DNA of 64,000 bases from Treponema sp. (lineage in GTDB: Bacteria > Spirochaetota > Spirochaetia > Treponematales > Breznakiellaceae). Both the position numbers and the translations under genes were made by a program. The notes beneath the pieces are model-generated. The model was not told where the DNA came from and searched no databases. It saw only the letters and a program-made list of their open reading frames with translations. Shown here in pieces: positions 17,560 through 26,826 of this stretch; within the stretch, counting starts at the first letter, position 1; every line of letters begins with the position of its first letter. The stretch covers positions 1 to 64,000 of the forward strand of contig JAITUR010000091.1 in NCBI GenBank assembly GCA_031286205.1, written 5' to 3'.

Positions 17560-18530
17560 TGATTTCCCCTTGTTTTATTCGTAATAATTGCCGTTCTAAT
17601 TCTGGGGTCTAGAATCATAATTATTATATCCGCAAGAGTATTTGCCATAACAATAATAAATGCTATGTAAACCATTAAAGCCTGTAATAAAGGATAATCT
17701 CTGGATGATATTGCCGCAATTAAAAGCCTGCCAAGCCCCGGAATGGAAAAAACCTGTTCTATAATAATGCTGCCGGAGAGTACTTCCGCAATAATCATTC
17801 CAAACATTGTAATTGCGGGAATAAGCGCATTCTTTAACACATGATGCCGCAGTATGTAAAAGTAATCTGCGCCCTTGCTTTTTGCCGTGCGTACATAATC
17901 GCTTTTTAATTCCTGAATTAACGAACCTCTTAAAAATTTAATTAGTATTGCGGAATTTGGAACGGCAATTGCCAGGGCGGGAAAGATAAGACAGCCGATA
18001 AACCCCAAAAAATGTTCTTTGTAGTCGATATAATTGCCTGGAAGAAAAATTTTTAAGACAAGTCCAAAAAACCAAATAAATAATAATCCCAGAAAAAAAC
18101 CGGGAGTACTTATGCCTGCGGCGGTAAAAAAGTTTACAATTCTGTCGATTATACTGCCTTCTTTTTTTACCGTAAAAAAGGAAACCGGCAAAGAAATTAA
18201 TAAAATAAAAAACAAAGATAAAAGGGCAAGGGTTATGCTTACAGGAAGCCGCTGGGCAATTACCGAACTTATTGATTCCCCACGGAAACGAAAAGATGTT
18301 CCCGGATTTCCTGTAATAAAATTAATTAACCAGTCAAAGTAACGGGCAAAAACATTTCTGTTAAGCCCAAGCTCTTCCCGCAGTGTTTCCACCTGTTCCG
18401 GAGTAGAGTGTATGTCCGATAAATAAACTGCCGCATCTCCGCGTATAACGCTAAATGCCAAAAAACAAAAAAAGGATACCAGAAGCATGGTTACAAGAGC
18501 TGTAAGAATTCTTCTGAGTATGTAATTCAA
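17556..18530 (-). CDS. dppB: ABC transporter permease, DppB/OppB family
   Basis: A 324-residue permease with an N-terminal span, the LGLNRNVFARYFDWL segment typical of DppB/OppB and five further spans. The EAA-like loop TAKSKGADYFYILRHHVL lies near residue 220. It forms the membrane channel with DppC. It overlaps the binding-protein gene and dppC by four bases on each side, so the four-gene importer is translated as a tightly coupled unit. Confidence 0.9.
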   Translation of the reverse strand: MNYILRRILTALVTMLLVSFFCFLAFSVIRGDAAVYLSDIHSTPEQVETLREELGLNRNVFARYFDWLINFITGNPGTSFRFRGESISSVIAQRLPVSITLALLSLFFILLISLPVSFFTVKKEGSIIDRIVNFFTAAGISTPGFFLGLLFIWFFGLVLKIFLPGNYIDYKEHFLGFIGCLIFPALAIAVPNSAILIKFLRGSLIQELKSDYVRTAKSKGADYFYILRHHVLKNALIPAITMFGMIIAEVLSGSIIIEQVFSIPGLGRLLIAAISSRDYPLLQALMVYIAFIIVMANTLADIIIMILDPRIRTAIITNKTRGNQ

Positions 18531-20011
18531 TTGTCTTCTATCCTGTAAATTGCGGCAAAATCAGTAACATATAACGGATAATTTAAAACCCCGCCGTAAA
18601 TTCCGCTGCGGAATGCCCTAAAATAAAAAATATCCTGCAAAAATACACTTGCGGCATTTTGGGTTATTGATCTTTGGGCATCGATATAAAATTGATACCT
18701 TTGCGTTTCGCCGGGTTCCAGCAGAATATTATCGTAAATAATGTCAAATTCGGGGCTGTTAAAATTAATAAAATTTTCTGCATTATTGGAATAGTAACGG
18801 GAAAGAAAACTTTTTGGAGAAACAACGGGGCTGTCCAGCGAAATTATTGTTGACTGATACTGTCTTCCAAAATAAACATCGTTTAACCATGTATTCCAAT
18901 CGACAAGTTTAATGGAAGCATCAATATCAAAATTGGAAAGTTGATTCACAATAACCTGGGCAGTATCTACATGCATAGAATAATTCGAAGGAACAGTAAT
19001 TTCCAGCGAAAGTTTATTTTCTGTATTAAAACCCGCTTGTGCCAGCAAAAGACGGGCTTTGTCGGGGTTATAAGGATACGGCGACTGGTTTTCGTAAAAC
19101 GATGCAAGCCCCGGAATTATCGGGCTGCCCGACGAAATCCCAAGCCCAAAAAAAGCGGTATCTATAATATTTTGAATATTTATAGCATGAATTAACGCCT
19201 GTCTTACTCTTATGTCATTAAGCGGAGGGGCTGCATTGTTAAGGGCTAAAAGCTGAACTGCCGCGGAATAATTATTTAAAATATCGAAATCTTCGTGGTT
19301 AAGCTGTGCTGCCATAGAACCTGTTACATGCGCGCCGTCTATACTGCCTCCGCGAAGAGCCAATAACATAGCTTCGTAATTTTCGAAAAACACCATTGTA
19401 ACTTTATTTAGATGCGGCAAATCTTCTTTCCAGTATTTATCGAACTTTTTTAGTACAAGGTTTCGTTGAGGTCTGTAGCTGTCAATATAAAATGGACCTG
19501 TGCCGATTGCGTTTTTTTCCCTGTCTTTAATATTCGCCCTGGCAATGCCGACAGTCATGTACGGCAGGAATTCATGGTCGGGAGATTTTAACTTAACCGA
19601 TACTATATTGCCGTCTAAAATTTTAACTTCCTGTATTAATGACAAGCCGATATAGTTCATGGATGCCGCTGTTTCCAGACTGAATTTGACATCGTCGGAA
19701 GTAAGAGGCGAGTTGTCATGAAAAAACACTCCCTCTCTAAGAAAAAAATTATAAATAAGTCCGTCCTGTTCGATAGTCCAGGATTCCGCAATACATGGCT
19801 GCATATTTCCATCGGTATCCGGTTTTACAAGCCCTTCGAAGACATTAAACAGAATACTTCTTCCATCGGCTGTATTGCTGGGGTTAAGAGGATCAAGAGT
19901 ATTAGGTTCTGTTGTAAATCCATAGCGTAATCCATTGTCGTCTTCGCCGCAGCCTGCCAAAAAAATGGTTAAAAGCATAACAATTGGCAAGATAAAAAAT
20001 ATTCTTTTCAT
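18527..20011 (-). CDS. Family 5 extracellular solute-binding lipoprotein
   Basis: A 494-residue SBP_bac_5 protein: signal peptide with lipobox LAGC (Cys21), then RYGFTTEPNTLDPLNPSNTA, FEGLVKPD and the paired-domain sequence typical of DppA/OppA. It captures the substrate and delivers it to the DppBC channel. Family 5 members bind peptides, nickel or, in some bacteria such as Thermotoga, oligosaccharides; the hydrolase genes nearby make an oligosaccharide ligand worth considering. First gene of the importer operon. TATAAT (20018-20023) is six bases from the ATG and no ribosome-binding site is seen, suggesting a leaderless message. Confidence 0.9.
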   Translation of the reverse strand: MKRIFFILPIVMLLTIFLAGCGEDDNGLRYGFTTEPNTLDPLNPSNTADGRSILFNVFEGLVKPDTDGNMQPCIAESWTIEQDGLIYNFFLREGVFFHDNSPLTSDDVKFSLETAASMNYIGLSLIQEVKILDGNIVSVKLKSPDHEFLPYMTVGIARANIKDREKNAIGTGPFYIDSYRPQRNLVLKKFDKYWKEDLPHLNKVTMVFFENYEAMLLALRGGSIDGAHVTGSMAAQLNHEDFDILNNYSAAVQLLALNNAAPPLNDIRVRQALIHAINIQNIIDTAFFGLGISSGSPIIPGLASFYENQSPYPYNPDKARLLLAQAGFNTENKLSLEITVPSNYSMHVDTAQVIVNQLSNFDIDASIKLVDWNTWLNDVYFGRQYQSTIISLDSPVVSPKSFLSRYYSNNAENFINFNSPEFDIIYDNILLEPGETQRYQFYIDAQRSITQNAASVFLQDIFYFRAFRSGIYGGVLNYPLYVTDFAAIYRIEDN

Positions 20012-20124
20012 AGCTGGATTATATATAAAATCGATTAAAAATGGAATAGGAATAGCGGTTTTTAGCGGAAAAACGCCCGAATTTTGCCCTGTAATGGCTG
20101 TTGTTTCCTGCCGATAATTAAATA

Positions 20125-22881
20125 ATGATCTATTTATACTTTTTTCTTAAATTTAAGACACAGCTTCGTAGAACCAGGCCGGAAATTGTTCAACAGATTG
20201 ATGAATCGCTGATAAAAACCATTGTAGATGCCGGAGGCAAAATTACAGGCGACAGATTTATTATTTCCGCTGTATTAAACGAAGAAGTTATCGCTTTTTG
20301 GCTGGATATATTTCTATTAATAGAAAATTTAAAAAAAAATATAGAATCATCCAACGAGTTTTATGGTTATTCGCTGGTTATTACAGACATTATGCCGGAT
20401 GCTCCGGAAATGCTTGGCCGTTATCTTGCGAACTATAACGGAGTTTTTGTTAATGATAGATCGGCAAGAAAACTTGTTCCTTACGCGTCTTTCGAAAAAC
20501 CGTCTGAATGGTTAAGCGGAGCCAGGCGCAGAAAATACGGCTGCGGCAATTTTTACAGGGTTAAAGAATTAAAAGTATTTAAAAATGCAATTAAAGACGA
20601 TTTAAACATGCAAAAAAAAGTTATTATGGCATTGGATCAGGAAAGAGGCAGAAGTAAATTGATACTGTGTCCGCCTTATGCGCAAATTAGAAGCGGTTTA
20701 TACATGTATAACCAAAAATTAAACGGAGATTTTCCACCGCTGTCAATTTACTTTGGAAGCATTGGTCTTGGCGCGCTTGTAGATGCATGGTCGTTAAGCA
20801 TTCGTTCTTTGGCTATAGGGCAGCAACCGGGAAATTCAACTACGGAAGAAATTGATAATTTATGGGAGCTTTTATTCCGCGAAAGAATTAGAGACGAAGT
20901 TTCCGAATATATTATAAGATGCCTAAGAAGGTTTTTGAATCTTGTCTTTGATTTTTACTTTAAGGAAGCTCTTAAAAAGAAATGTACGCCTGTTATAATA
21001 CTGGAGAATATTCATTTGGCGGGCAACAAAATTGCAGATGTGCTTTTGGAAGTATTAAATGAAATAGATTCCGAAAATAAAAAAAAATTAATGCTTCTGG
21101 GTACAGGCGAAATTGATATTTCTTCCGAAAAATTAAAACAGTGGGAGCCGCATTTTGGCAATATTATAAGACTCGAAGCCGCAAAAGAAGATCAAATATA
21201 TTTTCCAAAACTTTCTACAGATCTTTGGGAAATTATTTATGTAATTTTTCTTTTTGGAAGATATTTTTCCCCGGAGCTTTTTCAGCGGCTTCTGGAAGAA
21301 AACGATAAAAACCCGGTTATGATTACCAGAGCCTTTTCCATTCTTCATACTTTGGGGTTAATAGATAATATACGCGAGCCTTGTCCTGTAAACAGGCATT
21401 TGGAAGATTATGCCCGTAAAGTGCTTGGCGAAAGACATGAAAAAATAAAAGAAATGGTTTGCGGACGGTTATTAAATTGGGCGGCAGGAAGAAATCTGAC
21501 ACCCTGTTTCCGCCTGCTGGTTATTATTTCCAACCTGGATGGCGTACAAAAAATCGATGATATACTTCTTCTAAAATCTTTTTTATCCGACATAATTAAT
21601 AATACGGTTTCCGGTATAGAAACAGCAATGAAGTCCGGTCAGTTTGACGAGCTTGTTACGGTAAGGGCTGCGGCTATAAGGTATATTTTTAATACATCAA
21701 GAGCTTTACATTCTGGCAATAACAAGGAAATAGAAAAAATATTTTCTTTTTCTTCGTCTATGGAAAGTCTTAGCTCGGAATGCGATCCTTACCCCGTATT
21801 AAAGGCGCAAATTCTTGTTAACCTTAGCGCGTATTATTTGGGATGCCATTCACATAAAGAAGCTGCGGATAAAGCAAAAGAAGCAATTTTATTGGGGCAG
21901 AGCAGGAACAGCTATTGTCTTCCGCAGGCGTATCGCCTTTTTTCTCTTGTATGTTTAACCAAAAAACAATCTGCAGAAACAATCGAATATTTAAACTTTG
22001 CGTTATCGAACGCGGAAAAAGCCGGTAATTATGACGAGCTTGCAATATCCGCGTATTACGCGGCTGCGGCTCAATTTTTATACGGAGATGTTTATAGCGC
22101 GGCAAGGCTTGCGCGTAAATCCATAGAGCAGGCGCTTGCCACAGGCCACCCGGATTGGGCGGATCGTTCCAGATTTTTGGAAGGACGGCTGGAATTTGAG
22201 CTTGGTCATTACAGAAAAGCCCATGATATATTCGAAACTTTGCGAAAAGATCCATACGGCAAAAAAACCGAAGAAAAAGATCAGGTAATGTCTGCGTGGA
22301 CATATCGCTGTAAATTATATTTCCATGATCCTGCAACTCCAAAACCGCAGCCTGCCAATAATGACGCAGACCTTTTCGAAATAGAAGCGGCTTATTTGTC
22401 CGGCGAGTATCAAAAAGCTGTCGATTTATCGAAAGCCATAAAAAATCCTTTTACCGAAGGTTGTTTTTTATATACAGAACAGGCGGAATGGAGAGGCGGT
22501 TTTTCTCAGTGCGAGCATCTTTATTTTACTCATGGGGAAATTCAAGACAGAATAAAATGTTTGTATGAATCGCTTGCCCTTAGCAAGGTATCGCCGGAGG
22601 GAGCAGTACAGGCATCGAATAATATCCAACAAATATTACGCGACGAAAAATTATGCGAAATGGATCCGTTAGATGCTATTTATTTCTACGCAAAATACCG
22701 TATTTTGGAACAGGCAAAAGCAAGCCTTGTAGACCTTAGTACTGTGGTAAGCATGGCATTTAAACGATTACAGCGCCGCGCCGGTCGCATAGAAGACAGC
22801 GAAACACGCCGCCAGTATATGAACGGTTCCCGCTGGAACCGCGAGCTTAGTGTCTTGGCAAAAGAATATAAATTGATCTAG
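20125..22881 (+). CDS. Large TPR protein with a degenerate STAND/AAA-like ATPase region
   Basis: A 918-residue cytoplasmic protein. The second half (about 540-860) is built of helical TPR-like repeats, for example ALSNAEKAGNYDELAISAYY. The middle (about 170-450) resembles the ATPase of STAND regulators: residues 290-300 (VIILENIHLAG) look like a Walker B followed by a GTGE sensor-like strand, but where a P-loop is expected (about 179-191) there is no GxxxxGK. The N-terminal 130 residues are unassigned and may be a remnant sensor or cyclase-like domain. It is therefore probably a scaffold or signalling protein rather than a working ATPase. ATG 20125 has GATAAT six bases upstream and no ribosome-binding site. 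Confidence 0.55.
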   Translation: MIYLYFFLKFKTQLRRTRPEIVQQIDESLIKTIVDAGGKITGDRFIISAVLNEEVIAFWLDIFLLIENLKKNIESSNEFYGYSLVITDIMPDAPEMLGRYLANYNGVFVNDRSARKLVPYASFEKPSEWLSGARRRKYGCGNFYRVKELKVFKNAIKDDLNMQKKVIMALDQERGRSKLILCPPYAQIRSGLYMYNQKLNGDFPPLSIYFGSIGLGALVDAWSLSIRSLAIGQQPGNSTTEEIDNLWELLFRERIRDEVSEYIIRCLRRFLNLVFDFYFKEALKKKCTPVIILENIHLAGNKIADVLLEVLNEIDSENKKKLMLLGTGEIDISSEKLKQWEPHFGNIIRLEAAKEDQIYFPKLSTDLWEIIYVIFLFGRYFSPELFQRLLEENDKNPVMITRAFSILHTLGLIDNIREPCPVNRHLEDYARKVLGERHEKIKEMVCGRLLNWAAGRNLTPCFRLLVIISNLDGVQKIDDILLLKSFLSDIINNTVSGIETAMKSGQFDELVTVRAAAIRYIFNTSRALHSGNNKEIEKIFSFSSSMESLSSECDPYPVLKAQILVNLSAYYLGCHSHKEAADKAKEAILLGQSRNSYCLPQAYRLFSLVCLTKKQSAETIEYLNFALSNAEKAGNYDELAISAYYAAAAQFLYGDVYSAARLARKSIEQALATGHPDWADRSRFLEGRLEFELGHYRKAHDIFETLRKDPYGKKTEEKDQVMSAWTYRCKLYFHDPATPKPQPANNDADLFEIEAAYLSGEYQKAVDLSKAIKNPFTEGCFLYTEQAEWRGGFSQCEHLYFTHGEIQDRIKCLYESLALSKVSPEGAVQASNNIQQILRDEKLCEMDPLDAIYFYAKYRILEQAKASLVDLSTVVSMAFKRLQRRAGRIEDSETRRQYMNGSRWNRELSVLAKEYKLI

Positions 22882-22885
22882 CCGG

Positions 22886-23476
22886 TTAAATTTTTCTGGA
22901 GCCGGGTTTTACCAAAGGAAGCCCCTGTTTGCAAAGTTCACATTCTGCAGGTTCCCAAATAAAAGCCTGTAACTTTACCGCGGGATAAAACGCCCAAGGA
23001 ATATCCTCTGCGCCTTCGGCACGGCGATCCACTACACAGGCAAGGGCTGTAACTTTTGCGCCCGTACTTTCTATTGCCGCGGCGCACTCCAAAGAGGATT
23101 TTCCCGTAGTAACGACATCTTCCACAATTAAAACATTTAGACCCTCTTTAAGCTCAAATCCGCGGCGGAGAGTCATAGTTCCGTTTTCGTCGCGTTCCGT
23201 AAAAATAGAGGGCAGACCCAACTGGCGCGCAACTTCGTAAGCCGCGACTATGCCGCCCATTGCAGGTCCTACAACAATATCGACGCTGATTTTTCCGCTT
23301 TTTATATCTGCCCGGATACTTTGGACAACTTCTTCTAGCGCCGACATTGCTTTGTCGGGATATTGTAAAAGTTTTGCGCACTGAAAATATTTATCCGAAT
23401 GTTTTCCGGAAGAAAGAAGAAAATGCCCTTCCAGCAAAGCGCCGCTTTCTTTTAATAAATTAATAATACTTCCCAT
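22886..23476 (-). CDS. pyrE: Orotate phosphoribosyltransferase
   Basis: A 196-residue type I phosphoribosyltransferase that forms OMP from orotate and PRPP. The PRPP loop VLIVEDVVTTGKS lies near residues 114-126, with VVGPAMGGIVAAYEVAR earlier and the ERDENG loop between them. The C-terminal part has an ECELCKQGLPLVKPGSR tail seen in many spirochete and Bacteroidetes-type forms. It is the last gene of the pyrK-pyrD-pyrE operon, 15 bases after pyrD. Confidence 0.94.
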   Translation of the reverse strand: MGSIINLLKESGALLEGHFLLSSGKHSDKYFQCAKLLQYPDKAMSALEEVVQSIRADIKSGKISVDIVVGPAMGGIVAAYEVARQLGLPSIFTERDENGTMTLRRGFELKEGLNVLIVEDVVTTGKSSLECAAAIESTGAKVTALACVVDRRAEGAEDIPWAFYPAVKLQAFIWEPAECELCKQGLPLVKPGSRKI

Positions 23477-23491
23477 ATTTTTTATCCTCTG

Positions 23492-24457
23492 TTATCCTCT
23501 AATGGAGATTTCCGCCAGGTTTTGAATATTATTGGTTTCCATAAAACTTTGAATATCGTCTATAATATTTAACATAGAAAACGGATCCAAAAAGGACGCT
23601 GTTCCAACCTGTACAGCAGAAGCTCCCGCCATTAAATATTCTAAAGCGTCATTTGCGTTGGAAATTCCTCCCATGCCAATAACGGGTATTTTTATATTTT
23701 CGTCGTTTAAACCTTTGTATAAATCCCAAACCATACGAAGCGCTATTGGTTTTATGGCAGGGCCGGATAAACCGGCAGTTATATTGTCAAAAACAGGTTT
23801 GCGGTTAACCGTATCTATCGCCATTGCCCTGATCGTATTTACAAGAGAAAGCCCGTCCGCGCCCGCTCGTACACAAGCAAGGGCAACCGCAAAAATTGAT
23901 GGAGCATTGGGGGACAGCTTAACAATTAACGGTTTGTTTGTACAAACGCGTCTTACCGCCGCAGTCAGCGCTGCCGCTGTTCCCGCATCCAGGCCAAATG
24001 CCATGCCGCCTTCTCTTACATTGGGGCAGGAAATGTTTAGCTCTACCATATCGACAGATGATTCGTTTAAAAGAATTGCGCCCTGAATATATTCGTCGGA
24101 AGAAGACCCGGAAAGATTCGCAATAATGGCAGGACCTAAGTTTTTTAGAAAGGGCAGATCGTTTTCTATAAAGCTGGGAATACCGGGATTTTCCAGCCCT
24201 ATCGAATTTAAAAGCCCGGAGGGTGTTTCCCAAATTCGTATTCCCGTATTGCCGTCTCTTGGCGGCATTGTAAGGCCTATTGTGCAAATTGCTCCAAGTT
24301 TGGATGTATCAAAAATCTGCGAGTATTCCTTTCCGTTGCCAAAAGTTCCCGATGCGGCAATAACAGGGTTCTTTAATCTTATTCCCGCAATATTTACAGA
24401 AAGATCTATTATGGTGTTTTCATGTATGGTATTTTCATGCATCATATTTTCGTTCAT
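23492..24457 (-). CDS. pyrD: Dihydroorotate dehydrogenase, class 1B catalytic subunit
   Basis: A 321-residue FMN-containing dihydroorotate dehydrogenase. The catalytic cysteine is in NISCPNV, and IVKLSPN, VIGMGGIS and GASAVQVGTA are family blocks. Class 1B enzymes need PyrK to pass electrons to NAD+, and pyrK is directly upstream with a four-base overlap. The N-terminus is odd: HENTI is tandemly repeated, coded by a 15-base direct repeat with one mismatch, and several ATG codons (residues 1, 5, 6) are possible starts; the first is chosen for its ATGA overlap with pyrK and the GGGGG upstream. Confidence 0.94.
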   Translation of the reverse strand: MNENMMHENTIHENTIIDLSVNIAGIRLKNPVIAASGTFGNGKEYSQIFDTSKLGAICTIGLTMPPRDGNTGIRIWETPSGLLNSIGLENPGIPSFIENDLPFLKNLGPAIIANLSGSSSDEYIQGAILLNESSVDMVELNISCPNVREGGMAFGLDAGTAAALTAAVRRVCTNKPLIVKLSPNAPSIFAVALACVRAGADGLSLVNTIRAMAIDTVNRKPVFDNITAGLSGPAIKPIALRMVWDLYKGLNDENIKIPVIGMGGISNANDALEYLMAGASAVQVGTASFLDPFSMLNIIDDIQSFMETNNIQNLAEISIRG

Positions 24458-25260
24458 ATTGCACCCCCAAACAGCACATCGGAAGCACGGAATATGGGGC
24501 CGTCAGCGCATAAGCGGCGGGTGCCGTTTGCGGTGTGGATTGTACAGCCATAACACGCGCCGACACCGCAGGCCATTCTGCTTTCCATCGATACAAAACA
24601 AGGTATTTCTTTTGTTTCGCATTTTTTAATAACAGATTTTAACATACCGCTGGAGCCGCAAGCCAATATGACACTGTAGCTTTCCAGATCGAAAAGGTAG
24701 TCGGTTACTTTTCCATGAAGCGCGTTTCTTCCGTCTTCGGCTGTTAAAATAAGTTTTTTTGCCTTTACCGCAGCGCCCAAGGTTGCGGTTTCTTCTTCGT
24801 TATTGGAAAAACCATTTTTAAAGCCGGCTAAAAAATAAAAGTTAAGTTCCGGTTTTTCCGCAACAAGAGCCGCAAGAGGAGCAACCCCCGCGCTGCCGCC
24901 GACAAGCCCCGCCTTTCCGCCGCTATTACGGACATCTTCCGGCAAAAAGTCTTCCCACGAATTGCCAAATGGCCCCGATAGCCGGACTTTTTCTCCGGGT
25001 TTTATGGCGGAGAGTTCTGCCGTCCCCTTGCCAACTTTGACAATTAAAAATTTTACGATATTTTGGGAAGGAATATATTCGAAAATACTTATAGGTCTTG
25101 GCAGAAAAACATTACTGCGGACAGGCTTAATCATAAAGAATTGCCCTGCCTTGGGCGGGCGGCCTTCCCACTTAAAAGACATGCAGAAGGTATCATTATT
25201 AATGGAATGATTAGAGACCAGCTCGCTAAGGAGGCTGTTATTTTTTGTTTCTTGACACAT
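24454..25260 (-). CDS. pyrK: Dihydroorotate dehydrogenase electron transfer subunit
   Basis: A 268-residue FAD and [2Fe-2S] subunit that couples class 1B PyrD to NAD+. The flavin-binding LPRPISIFEY and NAD-binding GGSAGVAPLAAL motifs are present, and near the C-terminus the cluster-binding cysteines lie in CGVGACYGC plus a later RRLC. It heads the pyrKDE operon. The ATG at 25260 has no ribosome-binding site but has TACAAT (25266-25271) five bases upstream, so it may be leaderless. Its promoter overlaps that of the divergent pyrI. Confidence 0.92.
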   Translation of the reverse strand: MCQETKNNSLLSELVSNHSINNDTFCMSFKWEGRPPKAGQFFMIKPVRSNVFLPRPISIFEYIPSQNIVKFLIVKVGKGTAELSAIKPGEKVRLSGPFGNSWEDFLPEDVRNSGGKAGLVGGSAGVAPLAALVAEKPELNFYFLAGFKNGFSNNEEETATLGAAVKAKKLILTAEDGRNALHGKVTDYLFDLESYSVILACGSSGMLKSVIKKCETKEIPCFVSMESRMACGVGACYGCTIHTANGTRRLCADGPIFRASDVLFGGAI

Positions 25261-25302
25261 ACTGTATTGTACAATATTTAATTAATTTGATAAACTGTAA
25301 AT

Positions 25303-25737
25303 ATGTTAAATATCGAAGAAATTAAGAATGGAATTGTAATAGACCATATAAAGGCCGGGCTGGGTATTCGTATCTTTAACTGGCTGCGGCTGGACAAAGC
25401 CCCTTATACTGTAGCCTTTGTGGCAAATGCCGCTTCGGAAAAGCTTGGAAGAAAAGATATAATTAAGATAGATAACACTATCGATATTAACCTTGATGTC
25501 CTGGGGCTTATAGACCCTAATATAACTGTTTGTATTATAGAAAACGAAAAAGTAAAAAATAAGATAAAAATGCAGCTTCCCCAAAAGGTAGAAAATGTTC
25601 TTATATGCAAAAACCCGCGCTGTATTAGCTCTACAGAAAAATACATAACTCATGTATTCCATTTAGTCGATGCCGATGCCAGAACCTATAGATGCGAATA
25701 TTGCGACGAAACAATAGGCGCAGGAGACTGGAAATAA
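25303..25737 (+). CDS. pyrI: Aspartate carbamoyltransferase regulatory subunit
   Basis: A 144-residue PyrI. In the E. coli-type dodecamer this subunit binds ATP and CTP and tunes PyrB allosterically. The zinc-binding cysteines are present as CKNPRC (about residues 103-108) and CEYC (about 131-134), and VIDHIKAGLGIRIF starts the nucleotide-binding domain. Unlike the usual pyrBI arrangement it is divergent from pyrK and separated from pyrB by pyrF on the other strand. No ribosome-binding site is seen; TAAACT is six bases before the ATG, with TGTACA 17 bases further up. Confidence 0.92.
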   Translation: MLNIEEIKNGIVIDHIKAGLGIRIFNWLRLDKAPYTVAFVANAASEKLGRKDIIKIDNTIDINLDVLGLIDPNITVCIIENEKVKNKIKMQLPQKVENVLICKNPRCISSTEKYITHVFHLVDADARTYRCEYCDETIGAGDWK

Positions 25738-25768
25738 CCTCTGTACTTTTGGGGTTGGGCTAAGGACA

Positions 25769-25932
25769 TCACACGGAGACACAGAGGCACGGAGAGCACC
25801 TGCTAACTTGAAAGTTCAATCAATCCTTCAAGCCCGCGTTTTTAAAAATCCAACTTCTAACCTCTAGAAAGCCCATGAAGGTTACCTTTAGCCCTCAAAC
25901 AACAACCTCCGTGTCTCAGTGTCTCTGTGTGA
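25769..25932. repeat. 26-bp imperfect inverted repeat flanking a 112-bp spacer
   Basis: Bases 25769-25794 (starting TCACACGGAGACACAGAG) match the reverse complement of 25907-25932 at 23 of 26 positions. The pair fills the gap between the convergent pyrI and pyrF genes. The spacer has no open frame or recognisable RNA. It could be a small mobile repeat (MITE- or REP-like) or a long-range stem that stops readthrough; there is no T run, so it is not a normal intrinsic terminator. From memory, similar CACGGAGACACAGAGG motifs occur between genes in unrelated bacteria. Confidence 0.65.
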
Positions 25933-25953
25933 GAAAATTTCCCAGCCCCTTTA

Positions 25954-26826
25954 TTACAAAACCGCTCTGATTTCGTCGCGCATTTTAACGGTTGCCCGCA
26001 AGGCGCATTCGGCGGCAAAGTTATTGTTTGCATCGGCGTTATTTGGTTCTTTTTGCCAAGCGGTAATGATCGAGCGGGATGCGTTTACTACGCCGCCATT
26101 GCCATCCCGGAGAAGGAGCGCGGCATCTTCCGCGGCGCCGCCCTGCGCGCCATAACCCGGAATTAGAAAAAACAAATCAGGATAGGCGGCTCTGATTTCT
26201 GCCGCTTCTTCCCGCTCCGTACAGCCTACAACAGCGCCGAACATTCCATAACCGCAGTTACCCTTTGTTTCATTTGCAAGAGCGGAAAGTTTATCGCCGA
26301 CAATGTGGTATACCTTTTTGCCGTTTGTCGTTTCTAAATATTCAAAATCTCTCATGCCGGGATTACTGGTACGCATAAGGACAAAAGCACCCTTGCCATT
26401 TAATTTTGCCTTGGTAAGCCAGGGAGTAATTGCATCTATGCCCATGTAGGGGTTAAGGGTTACAAGGTCGGCTTCAAAATCGCCGGAAAAATGCCCGTTT
26501 GCATAACGGATGGCTGTGTCTGCAATGTCCCCCCGCTTTATGTCGGCAATTGCTATCCCGCCCTTTTGGCGGATATATTTTAAAGTTTCCGAATATGCTT
26601 TTAATCCTTCTATGCCCTTTTCTTCGTAGTAAGCAATCTGCACCTTAAAACAGGCAGCAACCTCGATAGTTGCATCGATTAATGCTTTGTTAAAGGAGAG
26701 TACAGCTTCGGCATCATTGCCTTTGCTGCGCTCAGATTTAGGAACATAATCGATACAAGTATCCAAGCCGACACATACATGACCATGTGTTTTTATTTTT
26801 TCGTATAATTTATCGATTGCTGTCAT
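25954..26826 (-). CDS. pyrF: Orotidine 5'-phosphate decarboxylase (long type 2 form)
   Basis: A 290-residue OMP decarboxylase that converts OMP to UMP. The catalytic Lys-Asp cluster is in [13 protein letters not shown], with [12 protein letters not shown] at the start and [11 protein letters not shown] as the phosphate-binding loop near residue 220. The length and the internal [16 protein letters not shown] block place it in the longer type 2 group rather than the roughly 230-residue E. coli form. It overlaps pyrB by four bases and is its operon partner. Confidence 0.94.
   Translation of the reverse strand: MTAIDKLYEKIKTHGHVCVGLDTCIDYVPKSERSKGNDAEAVLSFNKALIDATIEVAACFKVQIAYYEEKGIEGLKAYSETLKYIRQKGGIAIADIKRGDIADTAIRYANGHFSGDFEADLVTLNPYMGIDAITPWLTKAKLNGKGAFVLMRTSNPGMRDFEYLETTNGKKVYHIVGDKLSALANETKGNCGYGMFGAVVGCTEREEAAEIRAAYPDLFFLIPGYGAQGGAAEDAALLLRDGNGGVVNASRSIITAWQKEPNNADANNNFAAECALRATVKMRDEIRAVL

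Noticed and set aside
23886-24287. Alternative genes opposite or in other frames of pyrD
   Set aside because: pyrD has all catalytic motifs in its frame; the other frames give low-complexity, Arg- or Ala-rich translations typical of shadows.
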